Source: JBLHGN01 sp047616325 (GTDB lineage: Bacteria > Pseudomonadota > Gammaproteobacteria > Pseudomonadales > Cellvibrionaceae). Taken from it: DNA of 33,601 nt. A program made the position numbers and the translations under genes. The notes under the pieces are model-generated. The model saw only the letters and a list, made by a program, of their open reading frames with translations. It was not told where the DNA came from and searched no databases. The stretch covers positions 1 through 33,601 of the forward strand of contig JBLHGN010000009.1 in the NCBI GenBank assembly GCA_047616325.1, given 5' to 3'. Shown in pieces: positions 7,346 to 16,180 of this stretch (position 1 is the first letter of the stretch; each line of letters starts with the position of its first letter).

Positions 7346-8545
7346 ATGTCAGCAGTCGTATCCCTGGATGGGTTGTACCAACTTCCTAGCTGGATTATAG
7401 ATAATATCGAGCTTAATTTTGAATTAAGCATAGGGAAGGTGTTCCTCCGTCCAGACGCTCGAAAAAGTGTCCATAAGCGCCCTTATTGCAATCATCCCAT
7501 GGGTTAAATGAGAACCACTGAGCGTCAAGTATTGGATCTACCCCTCGGTACAATTAAGGAAATGACAATTCAATTTACTACCACTCAGGGGAAGTGTTCA
7601 CAATGCGCGAACTTCCATATTTTTTTGCCCGAAGGAATAAGGAGTAACGGACGGGCAACCGAACGACTAAAAGTTTATGTGAGCAGGCTGTGTCGATTTA
7701 TGTCTATCAACAAAGCGGCCAGTTTTTTCCCAATCTCTGTTAACACTGCACGTCGCTGGGATAAAGATATCTTACAGCGAAATCTGCCGTCACCTGATCT
7801 AGACAATCTTCACACCATTCTAGTGGATGAAACAAGTATTGGTAAAGGACACAACTATTTAATCGTTCTACGGAATGGTATCAATGGTGAGGTTCTTCAT
7901 ATTGCAGAAGGGAAACGAAAAACCAGTTTAGAAAGTTTTTTAAAAAGCCTAGTATACGAGCAGTTGGCATTGTTCGAAGCGATGCTTATAGAGCGGTTAT
8001 AAAAGAGCAAATCCCTGATGCCAGTATTGTTTTTGACAAGTTTCATATTGTATCGAACTACAATGACGTGATCGACGAAATTCGTCGAGAAGAGTGGCGT
8101 CAGGCAGAAGGAAGGAAAGGAAGGCAGAAAATTCATTAAGTAAGGGTCAACGGTTCAATTTATTTAAGAATCCGTGGAACCTCAAACAGGGTGATAAAGT
8201 TTCATTAAAGGCACTTCTTGATATCAATGAAAATTTGAATTCCGCATACATACTAAAATATGCGCTCAAAAATCTATGGACGTATACTTCAAAGACATGG
8301 GCTGGGAAATATTTAGACAAATGGATAGGCTGGTCAAATGAAATCGAAATAAAGGAAATAGTTAGATTTCCCAAAGGCCTTAATAGAGTTCGAGAGAACT
8401 ACTTTCTTATTGTAAACATAAAGTCACCAGCGCAAAAATCGAATCATTTAATGCAACGATAAAGCGAATAATTAGAAGGCCATGTGGATATCAAGACATG
8501 GAATATCTCTATCTAAAAATTAGGCAAGAAGTACTTGCTACCTGA
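7346..8545 (+). pseudogene. ISL3-family transposase, disrupted by a stop codon and frameshifts
   Basis: A DDE transposase remnant reading from ATG 7346 to TGA 8543-8545, about 400 codons if repaired, which is the usual family length. The N-terminal zinc-finger region (PYCNHP) is interrupted by TAA at 7505-7507. The frame resumes at once, with a second Cys pair (CSQC), a helix-turn-helix region (NKAASFFPISVNTARRW) and the first catalytic segment VDETSIGKGHNYL. A frameshift near 7950-7970 leads into SDAYRAV and the diagnostic VFDKFHI segment. A second, in the purine-rich run at about 8108-8130, leads into KGQRFNLFKNPWNL. A third, at about 8400-8436, leads into the C-terminal KIESFNATIKRIIRR block. 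No functional product is expected as read. Confidence 0.9.
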
Positions 8546-8596
8546 TAAAACTTTGAAATTTACCGAACAACCAGAACTTGGAAATTCAGAGAAATT

Positions 8597-8620
8597 GGTC
8601 AGCCAAAGTGATAAAGAGCC
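8597..8620 (-). repeat. Right terminal inverted repeat of the ISL3-family element
   Basis: Read on the minus strand it begins GGCTCTTTATCACTTTG and matches the left end at 7232-7255 in 22 of 24 positions. It lies about 50 bp after the transposase stop. Confidence 0.88.
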
Positions 8621-8628
8621 ATTTATAT
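8621..8628. repeat. Right target-site duplication (ATTTATAT) of the ISL3-family element
   Basis: Exact copy of 7224-7231. Removing 7232-8628 would restore an uninterrupted AT-rich spacer upstream of the HNH gene. Confidence 0.88.
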
Positions 8629-8666
8629 TACATAGCTACATTACTCAGGTAGGGGTGGAATACACC

Positions 8667-9246
8667 GTGCAGGCGCGAATATTAAGATTAAACATGGCGG
8701 GCCAACCCATTGAATGGCTGCACTGGAACGAGGGGGGCGTGTCTACGCGCGCGGTATCGTCGCATGGTCGCTGGGAGGTATTGTGAAGAAGGTGCGCGGC
8801 GGACATTCGCGCTTAATCGGTTTGCAAACCAGTGTGGATCTGCCCGCTATAATCGCCTGTGATGGTGTGCGCCGCAGTAAAATGCGCTTAGATCCGCCAT
8901 TGACCAACTCAGCCTTGTTTTATCGCGACAACTGTCAGTGCTTGTACTGCGGCAACTTTTTTGCCACCAGCGAGCTTTCTCTCGACCATATGCGCCCCAG
9001 CAGCCGTAGGGGAGTGGACTGCTGGGAAAATGTGGTGGCAGCATGTAAGCACTGCAATCAGCGCAAGGGTCAGCGCTTTTGGGCGAGATTACTATGGAGT
9101 TAGTGGCTTTGCCCTACAGACCCAACCCCTACGAGTACCTCGCTTTAGTCAGTAGCACGCGTATTCGTGGTGATCAGATGGAATACCTGCGACCTCAGTT
9201 TACGCGTTATATCGCCAATGCAAGACCTGGTCTGCCCCACAACTAA
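8667..9246 (+). pseudogene. HNH endonuclease family protein, broken by two frameshifts
   Basis: The reading frame begins near the GTG at 8667 (VQARILRLNMAGQPIEW) and should continue as a roughly 190-residue HNH nuclease of the type common in gammaproteobacteria. The frame is lost in the G6 run at 8732-8737 and resumes one frame over with VYARGIVAWSLG. It continues through the zinc/HNH core: CLYCG, LSLDHMRPSSRRG, WENVVAACKHCNQRKG. It is lost again in the TTTTGGG run at about 9078-9084 and resumes as GEITMELVALPYRPN to the stop at 9244-9246. Each break is repaired by adding one base to a homopolymer, so sequencing error is as likely as decay. The start is uncertain. Confidence 0.85.
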
Positions 9247-9469
9247 TCGCCCACATCTACTTTTTGGCGTCGAGCTCAGGCGTATTGCCTGCGGGACTGC
9301 TACTTTCGCTTTTTTTTGTTTATAAAGTTTTACTGTGGTTATATCAAATATTTGGCGAATTGAATGCTAATATTGCTGCACCGCAAAAACAATTCATTAT
9401 ATTATGGTTGTTATCGACGAATAAGTGGCGTGTAGCACGCTAAGACGTAAGACAGAGGGTATGAAAGAT

Positions 9470-10339
9470 ATGAGAAATGTAGAGCTTGCCTTGCAAGCAG
9501 ATGCCAATTTGGGTGAATGCCCCCGTTGGGATGAAAAGGCGCAAGTGCTGTATTGGGCGGATATCAATAGTTTTAAGTTACACCGCTTTGATCCAGCTAC
9601 CGGTAAGAATGATTCGCTGACGTTTAAAGAAGAAGTAGGCTGTTTTAGTTTGCGTAAAGACAAGGGCTTTGTACTTGCCATGCGCACGGGGTTTTATTTT
9701 CTCGACGGTTGGAATACTGAGTTGAGGGCCATAGCCGACCCGGAAGCCGATTTGAATCACAATCGCTTTAACGACGGCCGTTGTGACGCAGAAGGACGCT
9801 TTATCGCAGGCTCGTACTACCCACCCAAAGATAGAGATGGCGCTAACTTGTGGTCGCTGGGGTATGATCTTTCGGTACAAAAGCTTGCCGAGGGCTTGCT
9901 CACCTCTAATGGTGCCGCTTTCAGCCCAGACAATAAGACGTTTTACCTTTCTGACACCCCTAAACATGTTATCTACCGATACGATTACGATATTCATGCC
10001 GGTACGATTGCCAATGGTCGCGTCTTTCATCAGTTTCCCCACGGACAAGGCCGCCCAGACGGCGCCGCAGTAGACAGTGAAGGCTGTTATTGGACGGCAT
10101 TATACGAAGGAGCGCGGGTGGTTAAATTAAACCCGGCAGGAGAAATTATTGAAGAGATACCGGTGCCTGCCATGTGTCCTACCATGGTGGCCTTTGGTGG
10201 AGCCGATCTGAAAACCCTTTTTATCACTACAGTGGGCAATCGCCCAGAAGCAGAACGGAAAGAATACCCGCTATCGGGCTCTCTTTTTAAAGTTAAGGTT
10301 GATGTGGCTGGTTTGGTTGAGCATCGTTTTGCGCTTTAA
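9470..10339 (+). CDS. SMP-30/gluconolactonase-like family protein
   Basis: A six-bladed beta-propeller lactonase of the SMP-30/regucalcin type, which as a family hydrolyse sugar lactones using one divalent metal. I place the start at ATG 9470, ten bases after an AGAGGG, giving 289 residues. ATG 9461 is in frame but too close to that site. Expected metal ligands are visible: the glutamate of LGECPRW (residue 16), the asparagine in LTSNGAAFSPD and the aspartate in GRPDGAAVDSEG. Other hallmarks are VLYWADINSFKLHRFDPATG and RFNDGRCDAEGRF. The substrate (gluconolactone, arabinolactone or another) cannot be told. It stands alone, converging on the haemoglobin gene. Confidence 0.88.
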   Translation: MRNVELALQADANLGECPRWDEKAQVLYWADINSFKLHRFDPATGKNDSLTFKEEVGCFSLRKDKGFVLAMRTGFYFLDGWNTELRAIADPEADLNHNRFNDGRCDAEGRFIAGSYYPPKDRDGANLWSLGYDLSVQKLAEGLLTSNGAAFSPDNKTFYLSDTPKHVIYRYDYDIHAGTIANGRVFHQFPHGQGRPDGAAVDSEGCYWTALYEGARVVKLNPAGEIIEEIPVPAMCPTMVAFGGADLKTLFITTVGNRPEAERKEYPLSGSLFKVKVDVAGLVEHRFAL

Positions 10340-10357
10340 TGTTAGCGGCGTATCTAG

Positions 10358-10391
10358 GCACTTAGGCCGCATTTAAACAGGGTCTAAGTGC
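10358..10391. terminator. Candidate bidirectional hairpin between the SMP-30 and haemoglobin genes
   Basis: Perfect 8-bp arms, GCACTTAG at 10358-10365 and CTAAGTGC at 10384-10391, with an 18-nt loop, lie between two convergent genes. The right arm covers the haemoglobin stop codon. There is no strong U-tract, so terminator activity is uncertain. Confidence 0.35.
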
Positions 10392-10818
10392 TGGTATTGT
10401 GTGATAGCACTCTATCCAAAATTCTATTTGCGGGCACTTTTAATTGTTCAATCAGGTAGTTTGAGTATTTATCCGAGTAGGGCTGGCGGGCAATGGCTTT
10501 TCCCATGCACAGCAACCACATGTCTCTTTCCGCTTCGCCAATTGGCAGGTGTTGGTGGGCTTGGGGGATGTTTATGGTGCCATATTTTTCTGAATACTTT
10601 TTTGGACCTCCAAACCAACCACTCAAGAACCTGGCCAGCTTTTCTTTCGATTCCTTTAAATCTGATGGGTGTATCTCTCTCAGCGCGTGCACTTCTGGCA
10701 GTGTATCCATAATCTCATAAAAGGCGTCTACCAGGCGGATTATTCCCGGCAGGCCACCGGCGGCTTGGAACGATGTATCTTCAAATCCAAAGGGCAATAC
10801 TTCGCCTATTTTTTTCAT
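10384..10818 (-). CDS. Group II truncated haemoglobin
   Basis: Small haem protein of the two-on-two globin fold, associated in bacteria with oxygen or nitric-oxide chemistry and oxidative stress. The 144-residue protein has the group II landmarks. These are the glycine pair near residues 21-22, LVDAFYEIMD, FLSGWFGGPKKY in the E-F region, the probable proximal histidine at position 90 in HQHLPIG, and ERDMWLLCM with the group II tryptophan at 101. It lies 7 bp after fghA on the same strand and is probably cotranscribed with adhC-fghA. That links it to formaldehyde and S-nitrosoglutathione metabolism, though the link is inference. Confidence 0.92.
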   Translation of the reverse strand: MKKIGEVLPFGFEDTSFQAAGGLPGIIRLVDAFYEIMDTLPEVHALREIHPSDLKESKEKLARFLSGWFGGPKKYSEKYGTINIPQAHQHLPIGEAERDMWLLCMGKAIARQPYSDKYSNYLIEQLKVPANRILDRVLSHNTST

Positions 10819-10825
10819 TTGGTGC

Positions 10826-11695
10826 TCATTTATTTAGCTGGTGCTCGTGTTTATTTAGATAGCGCGCGTGGAATTCTAGGTGATTTTGGATAAAGCTGGC
10901 AATGTAATAGTAGCTGTGATCATAGCCGGCGCGCAGCTTTATGCTTATTTTATTTTCCTGCTTGCGCGTTGCCGCAACAAGCGCATCAAAATTAAGCTGA
11001 TTGTCTAAAAAAACGTCTTCGCTGCCTTGGTCTATCATGGTTGGGGGTAATTGAGCGCCAGATTTTAATAGCTCACAGGCGTCGTAGCGGCCCCATGTCG
11101 AAGTGTCATTTCCCAGGTAGTGAGTAAATGCCTTTACTCCCCAGGGGCAATTGGTGGGGTTGGCGATGGGTGCAAAGGCAGAAACCGATTGGTAGTGGCC
11201 TGGTTTTTTGAGGGCACAAATTAAGGCGCCGTGGCCACCCATGGAGTGGCCGCTTATGGATGCAAACCTATTCACGGGAAAGTGTTTATTTATGAGGGCA
11301 GGGAGCTCGTGGGTCACATAATCGAACATGTGATAGTGTTTTTGCCATGGTGCTTGTGTGGCGTTGATGTAGAATCCCGCGCCCAAGCCTAGATCCCAGT
11401 TGTTTTCAGGGTCAGACGCAACGTCTTGGCCTCGGGGCGAGGTGTCGGGTGCAACCAGAATCATACCAAGTTCTGCGGCTTTTCTTTGTGCCCCCGCCTT
11501 TTGCATAAAGTTTTCGTCACTGCAGGTTAAACCCGACAACCAATATAAAACCGATGCGGGATGCCGCGCATTGACTCCCGGCGGAATATAAATACTAAAG
11601 GTCATATCGCAGCTGTTGACCGTAGAGCGGTGTTTATAACGGCGTTGTTGGCCACCTAAACATAGGGTGCTGGCGAGGGTGACTAGCTCGGTCAT
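10826..11695 (-). CDS. fghA: S-formylglutathione hydrolase
   Basis: Serine esterase that splits S-formylglutathione to formate and glutathione, the second step of glutathione-dependent formaldehyde oxidation. The 289-residue protein has the esterase-D fold markers: YWLSGLTCSDENFMQKAG (oxyanion region), APDTSPRG, the GFYINAT segment, and the nucleophile motif GHSMGGHGAL near residue 150. The acid residue lies in DQGSEDVFLD and the catalytic histidine in YDHSYYYI. It follows adhC by 60 bp on the same strand, the usual pairing, so its substrate is well supported. Confidence 0.96.
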   Translation of the reverse strand: MTELVTLASTLCLGGQQRRYKHRSTVNSCDMTFSIYIPPGVNARHPASVLYWLSGLTCSDENFMQKAGAQRKAAELGMILVAPDTSPRGQDVASDPENNWDLGLGAGFYINATQAPWQKHYHMFDYVTHELPALINKHFPVNRFASISGHSMGGHGALICALKKPGHYQSVSAFAPIANPTNCPWGVKAFTHYLGNDTSTWGRYDACELLKSGAQLPPTMIDQGSEDVFLDNQLNFDALVAATRKQENKISIKLRAGYDHSYYYIASFIQNHLEFHARYLNKHEHQLNK

Positions 11696-11755
11696 TGGCT
11701 ATCTCTATTTTTTTTGATACGTTTAACACAGGCAGTGAAATTAAATGCACGCTTA

Positions 11756-12868
11756 TTAAAATAAAATAACCGAGCGAATACTTTTACCTTGGTGCATCAA
11801 ATCGAATGCTGTGTTGATGTCGTCCAGCCCCATAGTATGGGTGACAAAATCGTCCAGCGGAAACTCGCCGTTTAAGTAGCGCTCCACATAACCCGGCAGC
11901 TCGCTACGACCTTTGACGCCGCCAAAGGCCGTGCCCCGCCACACTCGCCCCGTTACCAGTTGAAAAGGGCGCGTAGAAATTTCCTGTCCTGCGCCAGCAA
12001 CACCAATGATGACTGACTCGCCCCAGCCTTTGTGGCAGCATTCCAGGGCCGAGCGCATAACGTTAACGTTGCCGATGCATTCGAAGGAGTAGTCCACCCC
12101 ACCATCGGTCATGTCCACGATCACCTCTTGAATGGGGCGATTAAAATCATTGGGATTGATGCAGTCGGTGGCGCCCATTTTTTTTGCCATGTCGAATTTA
12201 CTGGTGTTGATATCAATGGCAATAATGCGCTCGGCTTTTGCCATTACTGCGCCAATAACTGCGGACAGGCCGATGCCGCCCAAGCCAAAAATGGCGACTG
12301 TAGAACCCGCTTCCACCTTGGCGGTATTCATCACCGCGCCGATGCCCGTAGTTACACCACAACCCAGCAGGCACACCTTGTCGAGCGGCGCTTGAGGGTT
12401 AATTTTTGCCAGTGCAATTTCTGGAAGCACGGTGTATTCAGAAAAGGTAGACGTGCCCATATAGTGAAACAAGGGCTTGCCGTCGAGAGAAAAACGACTG
12501 GAGCCGTCGGGCATTAAGCCTTTACCTTGTGTGCTGCGTATGGCTTGGCACAGGTTGGTTTTGCCGCTCAGACAGAATTTGCATTCGCCACATTCGGGTG
12601 TGTAGAGAGGAATAACGTGATCGCCTGAGGTAACACTCGTAACGCCCTTGCCCACTTCTACCACTATGCCACCGCCCTCGTGGCCGAGGACAGAGGGAAA
12701 AATACCTTCCGGGTCTTCGCCGGAAAGCGTAAAGGCATCTGTATGACATACGCCACTGGCAACAATTTTAACCAGCACCTCTCCCTCTTTGGGGTTCGCT
12801 ACCTGGATGGTTTCAATGGACAGTGGTTGTCCGGCGGCAAATGCAACGGCGGCCCTAGAGTCGATCAT
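11756..12868 (-). CDS. adhC: S-(hydroxymethyl)glutathione dehydrogenase / class III alcohol dehydrogenase
   Basis: Zinc- and NAD-dependent oxidation of S-hydroxymethylglutathione to S-formylglutathione; class III enzymes also reduce S-nitrosoglutathione. At 370 residues it has the family length. The catalytic zinc ligands are Cys41 (GVCHTD), His63-Glu64 (GHEGGG) and a cysteine in LLGCGVTTG. The structural zinc site is Cys93, 96, 99 and 107. A Rossmann motif, FGLGGIGL, follows, then an acidic residue (AIDIN) that favours NAD. It precedes fghA, and starts 43 bp after the ybbP-like stop, so it may be read from further upstream as well. Confidence 0.97.
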   Translation of the reverse strand: MIDSRAAVAFAAGQPLSIETIQVANPKEGEVLVKIVASGVCHTDAFTLSGEDPEGIFPSVLGHEGGGIVVEVGKGVTSVTSGDHVIPLYTPECGECKFCLSGKTNLCQAIRSTQGKGLMPDGSSRFSLDGKPLFHYMGTSTFSEYTVLPEIALAKINPQAPLDKVCLLGCGVTTGIGAVMNTAKVEAGSTVAIFGLGGIGLSAVIGAVMAKAERIIAIDINTSKFDMAKKMGATDCINPNDFNRPIQEVIVDMTDGGVDYSFECIGNVNVMRSALECCHKGWGESVIIGVAGAGQEISTRPFQLVTGRVWRGTAFGGVKGRSELPGYVERYLNGEFPLDDFVTHTMGLDDINTAFDLMHQGKSIRSVILF

Positions 12869-12911
12869 AATGTGGCTCCGCAGACAGACGATATGTTAAT
12901 GGTAGTGCCCA

Positions 12912-15515
12912 TTAGTTTGTTGCTCGCAAAATACTTAAGGGCGCTATTGTGACCACTTTTTTGGTGGACAGCCAGCCTATTAAGCCAATTAATAAAGCAC
13001 TGACCAGCGGTCCAAACAGCCATATGTATGGCTGAGTTTTATAGCCTAACTCGAACACCTGAGTTTGTAAAAAATACATGCAAACCTCCGAGCCAATGGC
13101 GGCTAACACGCCGGCCATAAATCCCAGCGCACAAAATTCAATTAATAGCGTTTTGCGAATTAGGGCCTTGCTGGCTCCCAGGGTTCTCAATATCGCGCTC
13201 TCTTGAAATCGCACATCCAGCGTGGCTTGAATGCTGGTGATCAGAACGAGCACGCCAGACGCTAGTATTAGCAACAAGATAAATTCGATCGCTAGGGATA
13301 CCTTTTTAATAATGCTTTGAATTTGTGCAATGGTTTGGTCCAGCTCTATGATTGAAACGGTTGGAAACGAACGGCTAAGCGTATTGAGGAATGGTTTTTG
13401 CTGTGGTGCCAAATAAAAGCTCGTGAGCCAGTTGGCGCCGACGCCGTCGATGACTGGCTTATTAAATATCATAAAAAAATTTGGGTTCATCGAGTCCCAT
13501 TTAACGCTGCGAATACTGGCTACCTGCGCCACAAAACTATTGCCAGCGCTGCTAAACTCGATAAGACTGTCAACTTTTATCCCGAGGCCTTCGGCGTATT
13601 GTTGTTCGGCACTCACCAAAATTGGTGCAGTGGAGAGTTCACTTGAGTTTGAGGTGTGCGAGTGGTGAGTGGAAACAATGTCATTTGGCTCCCACCAATA
13701 ACCATCGATCACTTTGTTGTCATCGCCAAGCGTCGCGGACCAGGTGAGATTAAGCTCTCGCTCGTAGTTCATATCGCTGTCGGTGTTTTTGGCAAGCTCA
13801 GCTACTGGGTTGCCATCCACTGATACAACTCTACCTCGCGTCATAGGGTAGAGCGGGCTGTGCTCAATGTCTTCCTTTGCAAAAAAATCTTTAATGGCTT
13901 GGGCTTCATCGGGAAAGATATTAAATGTAAAGTGGTTGGGTGTGTTTACAGGAAGTTGTTGTTGCCATTGACCAATAAGGCTGGTACGTACGGAGATCAA
14001 AATGAACAGTAACATTAACAATATTGCAAAAATCATAATTTGAATGGCGTTAAAGCGCTTATGGCGTTTTAAGTTGGCAAAGCCCAAACGCCATGTGTGC
14101 CCGAGAACATTGCCCAAGGGTTTTACCGCATAAATAATGGCGGTGGAAAGTAGGCTTACCCCTAGCAAGCAGATACCCGCAGCAGCTGTAATAATTAATG
14201 TGAGCGTCAAGTCGTGACTGTAAAATAGGACTAAGAATATCACCGCGGCTACCCCAAACACGACACTCCATGTGCTACTAATTTCATTGGCTTGGTCGCG
14301 TAAAATACTGGCGGGCGATACATGACGCAGAGCAAAAAAAGGTGGCGCAGCAAAAGCGCACAGCGCAACAAATCCCGATAGTGCACCGGTAAAATAGGCA
14401 CCACTGGATGCTGGCGCCAGTCCTCGCGGCACCAAGTCTCCCAGCGTCACCAAAATGCCCCAGTGTAAACACCAGCCAAGAAGGCTGCCAATAAGCAGGC
14501 TGATGATGCCGATGGCAATAATATTGCTAAGGTAAAGTGCGGTAATGTGGTTGGGTTTTTTCCCAAACGTTTTGAGCAGTGCAACTTGCGTATGCTGACG
14601 TTTTGCGTAGCGTCGTGCGGCGAGGGCGATGGCTACGCCAGAGAGTACGACGCTCAAACACCCCGCTAATAGTAAAAATCGTTCGGCACGGTCGAGTGTG
14701 CTATCGACGCCGCGGTTACCCGATTTAACGCCAGTCCAGCGATGATGGTGGCCCAGTTGAGGCTCCAACCAATTTTTGTAGGCGTCGAGTGTTGCTGCAG
14801 TTGAGGTTGCGCTGCCACCTTCAGATTGATAGGTGAGCAGCCACGAGTAGTCGACGCGACTGCCAAACTGTACGGCCCCCGTTTTTTCAACATCGGCTAT
14901 ATTGATCATTACGCGTGGAGCAACACCAAACAAAGCCTGACCACTGTCGGGTTCTTTGTTTAACGAAGCGCTGACGCTGAATTCAGCTGTTCCAATGGTG
15001 ATGTTGTCGCCCATCTGAATGTTTAACGCGTTAAGTAATCGCGGGGCCAGCCACGCGCTGCCGGAAACCGGCCCATGTTTTGTTTCGATACTTTCGGAGG
15101 TGGATGTTTTGGATATCGTCAAAGCTCCTTTTAGGGGGTAGTTTTCAGAAACCGCTTTAACTTGCCCCAAAATCATATCTTCTCGAGCAAATACCATGGC
15201 TCTAAACTGAATGTATTCGGCACTGTTTAAAGCGTCTGCTTTTGCCTTCTGCTTCCATTCAGTTGGAATGGGGCGCGTTCCCGACACCTTAGCGTCGGCG
15301 GCCAAAAACTGTGAGGCTTCGTCGTAAATGGAGTTTTCTATGCGACTGGTAAATAAACCGATGCTGGTGACAGTGGCAATAGCCAGCAATAGAGACCCCA
15401 CTAGAATGTTTAATTCGCCACTTTTCCAGTCGCGTAGTAGCAGTTTTCCGGCGAGACCGAATCTAAAGGGAGGCCGTTTAGTGGCTTTTAAACTATGTGG
15501 TGTGGTGTCAGTCAC
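12912..15515 (-). CDS. ybbP: ABC transporter permease, YbbP-like (FtsX/MacB superfamily)
   Basis: Large 867-residue inner-membrane permease that pairs with the YbbA ATPase encoded next to it. There is an N-terminal membrane helix (about residues 35-55) and a periplasmic domain of about 200 residues. A first FtsX-type block lies near residues 275-410, then more helices and a second periplasmic stretch. A C-terminal FtsX block (about residues 740-860) ends in APLSILRATN. This duplicated layout is typical of YbbP. The family is thought to move lipophilic or envelope compounds rather than import nutrients, but its substrate is not settled. Its ATG overlaps the ybbA stop by four bases. Confidence 0.9.
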   Translation of the reverse strand: MTDTTPHSLKATKRPPFRFGLAGKLLLRDWKSGELNILVGSLLLAIATVTSIGLFTSRIENSIYDEASQFLAADAKVSGTRPIPTEWKQKAKADALNSAEYIQFRAMVFAREDMILGQVKAVSENYPLKGALTISKTSTSESIETKHGPVSGSAWLAPRLLNALNIQMGDNITIGTAEFSVSASLNKEPDSGQALFGVAPRVMINIADVEKTGAVQFGSRVDYSWLLTYQSEGGSATSTAATLDAYKNWLEPQLGHHHRWTGVKSGNRGVDSTLDRAERFLLLAGCLSVVLSGVAIALAARRYAKRQHTQVALLKTFGKKPNHITALYLSNIIAIGIISLLIGSLLGWCLHWGILVTLGDLVPRGLAPASSGAYFTGALSGFVALCAFAAPPFFALRHVSPASILRDQANEISSTWSVVFGVAAVIFLVLFYSHDLTLTLIITAAAGICLLGVSLLSTAIIYAVKPLGNVLGHTWRLGFANLKRHKRFNAIQIMIFAILLMLLFILISVRTSLIGQWQQQLPVNTPNHFTFNIFPDEAQAIKDFFAKEDIEHSPLYPMTRGRVVSVDGNPVAELAKNTDSDMNYERELNLTWSATLGDDNKVIDGYWWEPNDIVSTHHSHTSNSSELSTAPILVSAEQQYAEGLGIKVDSLIEFSSAGNSFVAQVASIRSVKWDSMNPNFFMIFNKPVIDGVGANWLTSFYLAPQQKPFLNTLSRSFPTVSIIELDQTIAQIQSIIKKVSLAIEFILLLILASGVLVLITSIQATLDVRFQESAILRTLGASKALIRKTLLIEFCALGFMAGVLAAIGSEVCMYFLQTQVFELGYKTQPYIWLFGPLVSALLIGLIGWLSTKKVVTIAPLSILRATN

Positions 15516-16180
15516 TCGTTAATCTCCCGCAGCTCGCCAGACGTCATCTGCAGTTGTCTCTGGCATTGATTTGCCAATACGGGAGAGTGGGTGACAAGCA
15601 CAAGTGTGGTGCCGGATTCGCGGTTCATATCGAAAAGTAGTTTGGCGATTTTGGCTCCGGTTTCGGTGTCGAGGTTACCGGTGGGTTCATCGGCAAAAAT
15701 AATGGGTGCTTCACAGGCGAAGGCTCTGGCGAGCGCAACGCGCTGCTGTTCTCCACCGGAAAGCTGCTGGGGGTGGTGATGTTCTCTTTCGCCGAGGCCG
15801 ACGCGTTGGAGGTACTGGCGCGCTTTTGCCAGTGGCTGCGATTCACCTTTGACTTCCAGTGGAAGCATCACATTTTCTAAGGCGCTGAGACTGCCGAGCA
15901 GTTGAAAATTTTGAAACACGAACGACACTAGTTCGCTGCGAACCTGAGCACGATCTTCTTCATCTAAACCGCTAATGTCGGTATCGGCAAGAAAGATTTG
16001 CCCGCTACAGGGAACATCCAAGCCCGCTAGCATTCCAAGCAGTGTCGATTTTCCCGATCCAGAGGCGCCGACGATAGCTACGGTTTCGCCGCGCTTGATT
16101 TCCAGATTGATACCTTTCAGGATGTGCAGCGCGCCGTCAAACACGTTTACTTGGTGACATAAATTTAGAGCCTTAATCAT
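15512..16180 (-). CDS. ybbA: ABC transporter ATP-binding protein, YbbA-like
   Basis: ATPase subunit for the YbbP-like permease. The 222-residue protein has Walker A GASGSGKST at residues 38-46, a Q-loop (FVFQNFQLL), the signature LSGGEQQRVALARAFA, Walker B IIFADEPTGNLD and an H-loop histidine (VTHSP). The sequence follows the LolD/MacB/YbbA subgroup. Its start codon overlaps the divergent tesA start: both ATGs share the palindrome CATG at 16178-16181. The ybbA promoter must therefore lie inside tesA, or reach it by long-range transcription. The tesA/ybbA divergence is also seen in E. coli. Confidence 0.94.
   Translation of the reverse strand: MIKALNLCHQVNVFDGALHILKGINLEIKRGETVAIVGASGSGKSTLLGMLAGLDVPCSGQIFLADTDISGLDEEDRAQVRSELVSFVFQNFQLLGSLSALENVMLPLEVKGESQPLAKARQYLQRVGLGEREHHHPQQLSGGEQQRVALARAFACEAPIIFADEPTGNLDTETGAKIAKLLFDMNRESGTTLVLVTHSPVLANQCQRQLQMTSGELREINE

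Larger units (their letters stand above)
7232..8620 (+). mobile_element. ISL3-family insertion sequence, 1389 bp, with decayed transposase
   Basis: The element is bounded by near-perfect 24-bp terminal inverted repeats (22 of 24 matching) and an exact 8-bp direct duplication on both sides. It contains one transposase reading frame of ISL3 type, broken by an in-frame stop and three frameshifts. Length and end structure are normal for the family. It lies between the PilZ gene and an HNH endonuclease gene, in spacer DNA. Intact ends with a ruined transposase mean it could only move if another copy supplied the enzyme, unless the breaks are sequencing errors. Confidence 0.9.
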
